The translations under genes were made by a program, and so were the position numbers. Source: Ruegeria conchae (GTDB lineage Bacteria > Pseudomonadota > Alphaproteobacteria > Rhodobacterales > Rhodobacteraceae). From it: DNA of 64,000 nucleotides. Positions 58,689 to 64,000 of this stretch are shown piece by piece; the stretch's first letter is position 1, and every line of letters starts with the position of its first letter. The notes under the pieces were generated by a model. That model saw nothing but the letters and a program-made list of their open reading frames with translations. It had not been told where the DNA came from and ran no database searches. The stretch lies in assembly GCF_000192475.1 (NCBI RefSeq), contig NZ_AEYW01000006.1, positions 248,001-312,000 on the forward strand. Reading direction: 5' to 3'.

Positions 58689-59834
58689 TCAGATATCCAG
58701 TGGCCGGATGAAGTTGGCGAAGGAATAGAGGCGGATATTGATGCGCCTCAGAAATTCAAAGCTTTTTCCCATGCCTGTGTAAATCGCCACCGCAGCGTGG
58801 CCACCTGCAGGAAAAGTATGCCCCTCAGGCACATCGACCGAGATCTGAACAGCGATCCGACCGGGCAGTTTTGGCAGCTCAAAGCCGGGCAGGCGGCCTG
58901 AGGGCAGGTATTGGCCTTGACGTGTGGCCCACCAGACGGCTTCGACCTTGCCGGTCAGAATTTCTCCGGGGTACAGGTCCAGCGCAACTTCAACCGGTTG
59001 GCCGACTTCTACGAATTTGAGGTTTTGCTGTCGGAAGGTGGCCAGAATATAGGGGTCTTCTTCGGTGACAAAGCTGGCAATGGCACCCAGACGAATTTCC
59101 CCCACAACCATCCCCGGGCGGGCCTGTTGCGAAACGATCATGCCATTTTCAGGGGCGTAGATCGTTGTGTTTTCAAGAAAGTACTCTGCTTCGGCCAGTT
59201 GGGCCTCAGCTTCCAGAATGCCGGTATTCACCCCGTCGATCTGTGAATCCAACGCGAGGTTGGCCTTTTCCAGATTGGCCTGAGCCTCTTTGATTTTCGC
59301 CTGATCTTCCGCGACCTGTTCGTTCCAGCGATCTAGTTCGTCCTGACGTGCCCCACCAGCCGGAACAAGGTTTTCGTATCGCGCCTGTTCCGTTTGGGCA
59401 TACGCCAATTGCGCATTTGCACGCTCAACCGCCTCGCTTGCAGCTATGACGTCCTGTTCGAGAATTTTCGCGTTTTGCTGCGCCGCCACCAGTTGCGCAT
59501 TTGCCTTGTCCACGGCCAGCGAAAACACCGTGTCGTCGAACTTATACAGCGGATCGCCCTTCGTGACCCATGTGTTGGGCTCTACCAGAACCTCGGACAG
59601 GATTGTGGGCTGTGTCAGGCGCGGTACGATCTGGATGGTGGACCGCACGACGTGACTGTCGACTGAGAAGGGCTGAAAGAACCGCAGCGCGACCAAAAAG
59701 ATCAGCAGCAGATGCGCGCCGACCCAGAACGAGACGATCCCCCACATGATGTTGAATTTCAGCCACTCCATCTTGAAGAAGATGAACCAGACAAAAATGA
59801 TGTAGAACAGCGTGATGCCAAGGGCGACAAACAT
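58689..59834 (-). CDS. HlyD-family membrane fusion protein (YiaV-like)
   Basis: The 381-residue protein starts with two membrane segments (LGITLFYIIFVWFIFFKMEW and SFWVGAHLLLIFLVALRF), then a lipoyl-like half (EVLVEPNTWVTKGDPLYKFD), a coiled-coil hairpin of about 100 residues rich in Ala/Gln/Glu, and the second lipoyl half (TTIYAPENGMIVSQQARPGM). It bridges inner and outer membranes. The DUF3302 gene upstream makes the pair look like E. coli yiaW-yiaV. Confidence 0.93.
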   Translation of the reverse strand: MFVALGITLFYIIFVWFIFFKMEWLKFNIMWGIVSFWVGAHLLLIFLVALRFFQPFSVDSHVVRSTIQIVPRLTQPTILSEVLVEPNTWVTKGDPLYKFDDTVFSLAVDKANAQLVAAQQNAKILEQDVIAASEAVERANAQLAYAQTEQARYENLVPAGGARQDELDRWNEQVAEDQAKIKEAQANLEKANLALDSQIDGVNTGILEAEAQLAEAEYFLENTTIYAPENGMIVSQQARPGMVVGEIRLGAIASFVTEEDPYILATFRQQNLKFVEVGQPVEVALDLYPGEILTGKVEAVWWATRQGQYLPSGRLPGFELPKLPGRIAVQISVDVPEGHTFPAGGHAAVAIYTGMGKSFEFLRRINIRLYSFANFIRPLDI

Positions 59835-59855
59835 GAGTGCTGAATTCCTTTGGCT

Positions 59856-60218
59856 TTAGGCTTGCTTGGTTTCGTCGGTGTCCAGCGGGTCCTGGTATTC
59901 TGGTTTGATGGTGCCGCCAAGACGCTTGATCTCATCCCGGATCGCTTTGCGTTCTTCATCAGGACCACGGCGCATGTCGACTGTCACCCCGTCATGGAAC
60001 GCCCAGATAAAGGCATGCACCCACGGGACTATAGCCAAAAAACCCATCCATCCCATGATCTTGACGGCTTCGGCGTGCGGGTGGTTGCGTTTGATCGCAA
60101 TCCGTCCGGGCAGGCCCATGAGGAACAGAAACAACGCCATCACCGCTGCCAACAGCAGAATAAGCGCCACGAATGTCAAATAGTCATAGTAGCCTAGCGG
60201 CTGCCCCAAAAGTCCCAT
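59856..60218 (-). CDS. DUF3302 (YiaW-like) inner-membrane protein
   Basis: The 120-residue protein has two membrane helices (YLTFVALILLLAAVMALFLF and IMGWMGFLAIVPWVHAFIWA) between polar ends and the motif LPGRIAIKRNHPHAEA. This is the DUF3302 family, found next to HlyD partners. AGGAGG stands before the ATG at 60218. The longer frame to 60278 has no ribosome site and overlaps dsbB. Confidence 0.9.
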   Translation of the reverse strand: MGLLGQPLGYYDYLTFVALILLLAAVMALFLFLMGLPGRIAIKRNHPHAEAVKIMGWMGFLAIVPWVHAFIWAFHDGVTVDMRRGPDEERKAIRDEIKRLGGTIKPEYQDPLDTDETKQA

Positions 60219-60252
60219 GCTCGCGCCTCCTGTTGGGAAGGTTGTGCCATCC

Positions 60253-60822
60253 TCAGTTGTTGTTGCCCAGTTCGTCAATCAATTTGTAACTGGTCGGCGG
60301 GTCCGCACAAATGGTTGGGCCACATTCGATCAGGGTCGAGATCGCGTTTAGCCCTGCCAGAACCAACAATGTGAAAAAGGCAGCCTTGGCCAACCCGCTT
60401 CCTCCGAAACGCGGGCCTTGTTGCGCGTCACTGACATATTGCCTGTCAAACATCAGCATGATCGCCGTTCCCAGAAGGACTAGAAAAAAGCAGATGGCGG
60501 CCCAGGTGTAGTAGTGCAGTCCTAGAACGGGAGAGCCATAGTGGCCCGTGCCTGGTACGATATGCAGCAGGATTTGACGGATCGAAACGCTGCCTCCGTA
60601 AAGTGCGGCAAGCAGCATCAGCGCATAGTGACGCGCGCGCGCTCGGTAGAGCAGGTTCAGCCCAAGTCCAACGCCGACGGCGACAAAGCCGACCCTCTGC
60701 AACAAACAAAGCGGGCAGGGCAACTCGTTCAGCGAAAACTGATAGGCGTAGGCCAATACCAGTACAAGGCTGACAGCAAATGCGCCAACGGCATTCAGGG
60801 TACGAGACAGTTCAGGTGTCAT
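60253..60822 (-). CDS. dsbB: Disulfide bond formation protein DsbB
   Basis: The 189-residue protein has four membrane helices and the first redox pair CPLC in LNELPCPLCLLQR. The second periplasmic pair is in ECGPTICADPP, a different spacing from E. coli DsbB. It would reoxidise a DsbA-like protein with quinone. ATG 60822 follows GGGAG. It is cotranscribed with the small DUF5993 gene upstream. Confidence 0.92.
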   Translation of the reverse strand: MTPELSRTLNAVGAFAVSLVLVLAYAYQFSLNELPCPLCLLQRVGFVAVGVGLGLNLLYRARARHYALMLLAALYGGSVSIRQILLHIVPGTGHYGSPVLGLHYYTWAAICFFLVLLGTAIMLMFDRQYVSDAQQGPRFGGSGLAKAAFFTLLVLAGLNAISTLIECGPTICADPPTSYKLIDELGNNN

Positions 60823-60833
60823 TGAATCGCTCC

Positions 60834-60989
60834 CTACAACTGAATGGTCAGCGTGCTGGTGGCATGGAATTTCAGCCAATAGACGCTCAACGCCAGAGTG
60901 ATCAGAAACAGGGCCATTCCGGCGTTTGTCCGGCCAAAGTAATTTAATCCCATTGTGACTGTAAGTAACGAAAATAAAAGCGCGATCAT
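60834..60989 (-). CDS. DUF5993 small membrane protein
   Basis: The 51-residue protein has two hydrophobic stretches (MIALLFSLLTVTMGLNYFG and GMALFLITLALSVYWLKFHA) and ends TLTIQL. It matches DUF5993, a small family next to dsbB. The start at 60989 is preferred over a longer frame to 61022. Its stop lies 11 bases from the dsbB start. It may assist DsbB; function unknown. Confidence 0.78.
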   Translation of the reverse strand: MIALLFSLLTVTMGLNYFGRTNAGMALFLITLALSVYWLKFHATSTLTIQL

Positions 60990-61090
60990 GGTCCGCTGCC
61001 GCCCCCCTTGCGCCAATTGCAATTGATCACGACTTTGTCATCTGGATTGTGGTCTGGCAAGCAAAGACAACCGAAAGGCGCAGTGGAGGG

Positions 61091-61852
61091 CTATTTGCAT
61101 TCCATAATTTGCGTTTGCCAGTCATTGCATTTCCGGGCCAGCGTTTCAGGAAAGTCAGAATCTGTATAAACCGTATCAATATCCGCCAGCGACGCTATGC
61201 GCGCAGGTGCGGTTCTGCGGAACTTGGAATTGTCAGCGACGAGGCTGATCTGCCGTGCCTGTTCAATGATTGTTTGGCTGACCAGTACTTCCTGTAGGTC
61301 AAAATCCATCAAATCTCCGTCCAAATCCAAGGCCGAGCACCCAATTATGGCGTGATCAAATTTGAATTGTCGGATGGTTGAAACTGCCAGATTGCCTACC
61401 AGCCCGCTATCCGATCGGCGCAGAACACCACCTGCAACGACAATCTGACAATCCGGGTTCTCTACAAGGATATTGGCCACGTTCATGTTGTTGGTTACGA
61501 CCATCAGGTTCTTGTGGTCGAGCAATTGTCGTGCGACGGCCTCGGTCGAGGTGCCGATATTCATAAAGATCGAGCTGCCTTCCGGAATATCAGCTGCGCA
61601 GCGTTCGGCGATGCGAATCTTGGCCTCATGGTTCAGGGCACGCCGGTCTTCGTAACCAATATTGGACACGCCCGAACGCAGAACGGCCCCTCCGTGCACC
61701 CTGTCCAGTTTTCCTGCATCTGATAGCTCGGACAGGTCGCGGCGGATGGTCTGAACCGTCACCTGAAAGCGTTCGGCCAGTCCGTCGACGGTAACGCGAC
61801 CTTCTACATTGGCGATTTCAACAATGTCTGATTGACGGAAGGATAGTGACAT
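61091..61852 (-). CDS. glpR: DeoR/GlpR family repressor, probable glycerol-3-phosphate regulator
   Basis: The 253-residue protein has the DeoR N-terminal HTH (SFRQSDIVEIANVEGRVTVD, VTVQTIRRDLSELSDAGKLD) and a DeoRC sugar-phosphate-binding domain (GSSIFMNIGTSTEAVARQLL). It is divergent from glpD across 192 bases. By analogy with E. coli GlpR, it represses glycerol-3-phosphate use and is released by glycerol-3-phosphate. Confidence 0.92.
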   Translation of the reverse strand: MSLSFRQSDIVEIANVEGRVTVDGLAERFQVTVQTIRRDLSELSDAGKLDRVHGGAVLRSGVSNIGYEDRRALNHEAKIRIAERCAADIPEGSSIFMNIGTSTEAVARQLLDHKNLMVVTNNMNVANILVENPDCQIVVAGGVLRRSDSGLVGNLAVSTIRQFKFDHAIIGCSALDLDGDLMDFDLQEVLVSQTIIEQARQISLVADNSKFRRTAPARIASLADIDTVYTDSDFPETLARKCNDWQTQIMECK

Positions 61853-61954
61853 AGATCAGCTCTGCGCTTGGGATAGTTCGTTTTTGTTCTATTTTTTGAA
61901 ACTGACAAGACTTATTGTGCAGTTATTGCAAAAATTTCGAGAATTTTGATCGCA

Positions 61955-61964
61955 AGCGAACATT
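61955..61964. promoter_or_regulatory. GlpR-like half-site upstream of glpD
   Basis: AGCGAACATT resembles the right half-site of the E. coli GlpR operator. A TTCGTTTTTGTTC stretch (61877-61889) nearby may supply partner elements. The match is weak and no full dyad is seen. Confidence 0.3.
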
Positions 61965-62044
61965 TACGAAAAGTTATGTTGACGATACGAAGTGTTGTGA
62001 TGCTAATGCCATCGAAACTGCCACTTTTGGGGAATCGTTTGGAT

Positions 62045-63613
62045 ATGTCATCAGACAGCAGTCAGGTAACCGATCTTTTCATAATCGGTGGCGGCATCAA
62101 CGGGTGCGGAATTGCAAGGGACGCTGCGGGGCGGGGATTGTCTGTCACTTTGGCAGAGATGAACGATCTGGCGTCTGCCACCTCCTCGGCGTCGACCAAA
62201 CTGTTCCATGGTGGGCTAAGGTATTTGGAATTTTTTGAGTTCCGTTTGGTCCGCGAAGCTCTGATAGAGCGGGAAACGCTGCTGCGCGCGATGCCGCATA
62301 TCAGTTGGCCGATGCGTTTCGTGTTACCGTATCACGCCGATATGCGTTTTGATTCTGAGACGCCAACCTCGCGATTGCTGAGTACGGTGATGCCATGGAT
62401 GCGTGGGCGACGCCCGGCCTGGCTGATCCGGTTGGGTTTGTTTTTGTACGATAATCTTGGCGGCCGCAAAATCCTGCCGGGAACGCGCGCGTTGAACCTG
62501 CGCTCTGTGCCTGAGGGCGCGCCTTTGCAAGACAAGTTCGAAACAGCCTACGAATACTCGGATTGCTGGGTCGAAGATTCTCGGCTGGTGGTTCTGAACG
62601 CCCGTGACGCTGAGGCAAGGGGCGCGAAGATCAGGGTTCGGACCGAAGTTCTTGCGGCCAGGCGTGTTGATGACATGTGGCATATCACGATCCGTGATCA
62701 GCAGAGCGGTGAGACTGAGACAATTCTGGCAAAGATGTTGATCAATGCAGGTGGCCCGTGGGTGGGCGATATCATTCAGACCAAGATCCACATAAATTCA
62801 CGCGAAGGGGTCCGGTTGGTACGGGGCAGTCATATCGTGACGCCCAAACTGTTTGATCACGACAAATGCTACTTCTTTCAGGGTGAGGATGGGCGCATCA
62901 TCTTTGCCATTCCTTACGAGCAGGATTTCACCCTGATTGGCACCACAGATCAGGATCATTCTGATCCATCGGAGCGGCCAGTTTGCACCGAGGCCGAGCA
63001 GGAGTACTTATGCGCATTTGCCACGAAGTATTTTAAGAAACCGGTGACACGTGCTGATATCGTCTGGACCTATTCCGGCGTGCGTCCACTTTATGATGAC
63101 GGCGCAAGCAGCGCCACCGCAGCGACCCGAGACTATACGCTGAAGGTTGATGCCACAGGCGGCGCTCCGGTTCTGAATGTCTTTGGCGGCAAAATCACCA
63201 CATACCGGCGCCTCGCGGAAAGCGCGTTGGAGAAGATCGGAGAGTACTTCCCAGATCTTGCAGGGCCTTGGACGGCCGGGGTAGCGCTGCCCGGAGGAGA
63301 TTTCCCCGTTGATGGTGCGCCAGATTTAATCCGGCAGGTGCAGACGGATTATCCTTTCCTCACCGAAGCTTGGGCGCATCGGCTGGTCCGAGCGTACGGC
63401 ACCGAAGCTTGGGACATTCTGGGGGCGGCCAAAGATCAGACCGATTTGGGCGAGGATTTTGGGGCGACCCTGACCGAGACCGAACTTGTCTGGTTGATGG
63501 ACAAGGAATACGCGCGCACCGCCGAGGACGTTATATGGCGCCGCAACAAATTGGGTCTACGACTAAGCCCCGAGCAGATTGATCGGCTCGATGACTGGAT
63601 GACAAATCGGTAA
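62045..63613 (+). CDS. glpD: Aerobic glycerol-3-phosphate dehydrogenase
   Basis: The 522-residue FAD enzyme oxidises glycerol-3-phosphate to dihydroxyacetone phosphate at the inner membrane and passes electrons to quinone. The FAD motif is LFIIGGGINGCGIARDAAGR, followed by ATSSASTKLFHGGLRYLE and VFGGKITTYRRLAE near the C-terminus. The start at 62045 (MSSDSSQ) is chosen because the family begins near the FAD strand; the longer open frame from 61946 has no ribosome site. It is divergent from glpR and ends at a strong terminator. Confidence 0.96.
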   Translation: MSSDSSQVTDLFIIGGGINGCGIARDAAGRGLSVTLAEMNDLASATSSASTKLFHGGLRYLEFFEFRLVREALIERETLLRAMPHISWPMRFVLPYHADMRFDSETPTSRLLSTVMPWMRGRRPAWLIRLGLFLYDNLGGRKILPGTRALNLRSVPEGAPLQDKFETAYEYSDCWVEDSRLVVLNARDAEARGAKIRVRTEVLAARRVDDMWHITIRDQQSGETETILAKMLINAGGPWVGDIIQTKIHINSREGVRLVRGSHIVTPKLFDHDKCYFFQGEDGRIIFAIPYEQDFTLIGTTDQDHSDPSERPVCTEAEQEYLCAFATKYFKKPVTRADIVWTYSGVRPLYDDGASSATAATRDYTLKVDATGGAPVLNVFGGKITTYRRLAESALEKIGEYFPDLAGPWTAGVALPGGDFPVDGAPDLIRQVQTDYPFLTEAWAHRLVRAYGTEAWDILGAAKDQTDLGEDFGATLTETELVWLMDKEYARTAEDVIWRRNKLGLRLSPEQIDRLDDWMTNR

Positions 63614-63643
63614 CGCAACAACCAGTCGCTTCACACGAAAAAA

Positions 63644-63671
63644 ACGCCCCGCTGTTCTGCGGGGCGTATTC
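63644..63671. terminator. Bidirectional terminator between glpD and the RND gene
   Basis: ACGCCCCGC (63644-63652) pairs with GCGGGGCGT (63659-63667) around TGTTCT. ATTCGTTTTA follows on the plus strand and TTTTTTTCG on the minus strand, so both convergent genes are served. Confidence 0.88.
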
Positions 63672-63686
63672 GTTTTATTGCCGTTT

Positions 63687-64000
63687 TTACGCGGTTTCCT
63701 CTGACGGTCCTGGATCATTCTTGCTCCCTTTGATCCACTCTCGCATGCTTTGCATAACGGCATAGAGGACGGGAACCAGAATGACGCCGAACAGTGTCGC
63801 AGCAAGCATACCGCCAAATACGGCCACACCAATGGCCTTCTGACTTGCCGCCCCGGCACCATTTGCCGCCAGCAATGGAACCACGCCCAGCAGGAAGGAC
63901 AACGCGGTCATCATCACGGCGCGGAAACGCTGGAAGGCAGCTTCGACCGCGGCGTCTTTAACGGACAGCCCCTTGGCCCTTTGTTCCATCGCAAATTCGA
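63687..64000 (-). CDS. RND multidrug efflux pump, C-terminal end only
   Basis: The minus strand is open to the window edge and ends at 63687, giving the last 104 or so residues. The stretch FRAVMMTALSFLLGVVPLLA, then GIGVAVFGGMLAATLFGVIL-like residues (IGVAVFGGMLAATLFGVILV), is the final membrane part of AcrB/MexF-type HAE1 pumps. The gene continues outside the window. Whether it pairs with a nearby membrane fusion protein cannot be seen. Confidence 0.9.
   Translation of the reverse strand, partial: EFAMEQRAKGLSVKDAAVEAAFQRFRAVMMTALSFLLGVVPLLAANGAGAASQKAIGVAVFGGMLAATLFGVILVPVLYAVMQSMREWIKGSKNDPGPSEETA

Noticed and set aside
62045-63613. Anaerobic GlpA in place of GlpD
   Set aside because: The protein lacks the C-terminal Fe-S BFD domain of GlpA and has the aerobic length and motifs.
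1-64000. Mobile elements, prophage, CRISPR arrays, tRNA or rRNA genes
   Set aside because: No transposase, integrase, phage gene, regularly spaced repeat or tRNA-like cloverleaf was recognised on reading.

Overview
The window reads as chromosomal DNA of a Roseobacter-group alphaproteobacterium (family Rhodobacteraceae), most like Ruegeria and its relatives. The grounds are overall protein style, GC-rich codon use, short intergenic gaps, and the mix of TRAP transport, AMP-forming acetate activation, a Cys-type formate dehydrogenase with DUF3305/DUF3306/TorD helpers, Lrp-type regulators and RutR-type pyrimidine control. The species assignment is inference. No rRNA, tRNA, CRISPR array, prophage or insertion sequence was seen. 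Coding density is high; the only gap above 300 bases is 47448-47855.

Left part (1-10.1 kb): a partial Kef-type antiporter cut by the window edge, an Lrp regulator divergent from hppD (tyrosine catabolism), a large envelope-spanning protein of unknown role, a SIMPL protein, a GNAT acetyltransferase, an O-acetylhomoserine sulfhydrylase, a GT8-like protein and a cupin protein. Next comes a reductive pyrimidine-degradation locus (10.1-21.2 kb): preT-preA, a RutR-like repressor, a beta-ureidopropionase-type amidohydrolase, dihydropyrimidinase and a complete ABC importer of the NMT1/THI5 class. Sequences matching the RutR operator stand in front of both preTA and the hydrolase operon, which ties the two transcription units together.

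The centre (21.2-38.6 kb) is a formate dehydrogenase island. It holds tupBCA (tungstate import), an HTH plus binding-protein-domain regulator, a 41-residue membrane peptide, a WD40-cytochrome c fusion, fdh gamma, beta and alpha subunits, a Tat-signal small protein, a TorD chaperone, DUF3306 and DUF3305. A divergent multi-cluster ferredoxin protein follows, then a fusion of a reduced TupA-like domain to a c-type cytochrome, then an Mrp/NBP35 ATPase, a biotin/lipoate-ligase-like protein and a DUF6505 protein. This island is the best candidate for a poorly described system: tungsten uptake, sensing and cofactor use are encoded next to dedicated periplasmic haem proteins, one of which seems to derive from the tungstate-binding protein.

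The right part (38.6-64 kb) contains an acetate module (exonuclease with sensor-kinase-like N-terminus, small membrane protein, cNMP/CBS/DUF294 protein, VC_2705-type symporter, DUF4212 subunit, adenylate kinase, acetyl-CoA synthetase), a TRAP transporter, an arginine/citrulline/ornithine degradation operon with its Lrp regulator, mprF, an envelope cluster (DUF5993, dsbB, yiaW-like, HlyD, NodT lipoprotein), glpR-glpD, and the C-terminal end of an RND pump running off the edge.
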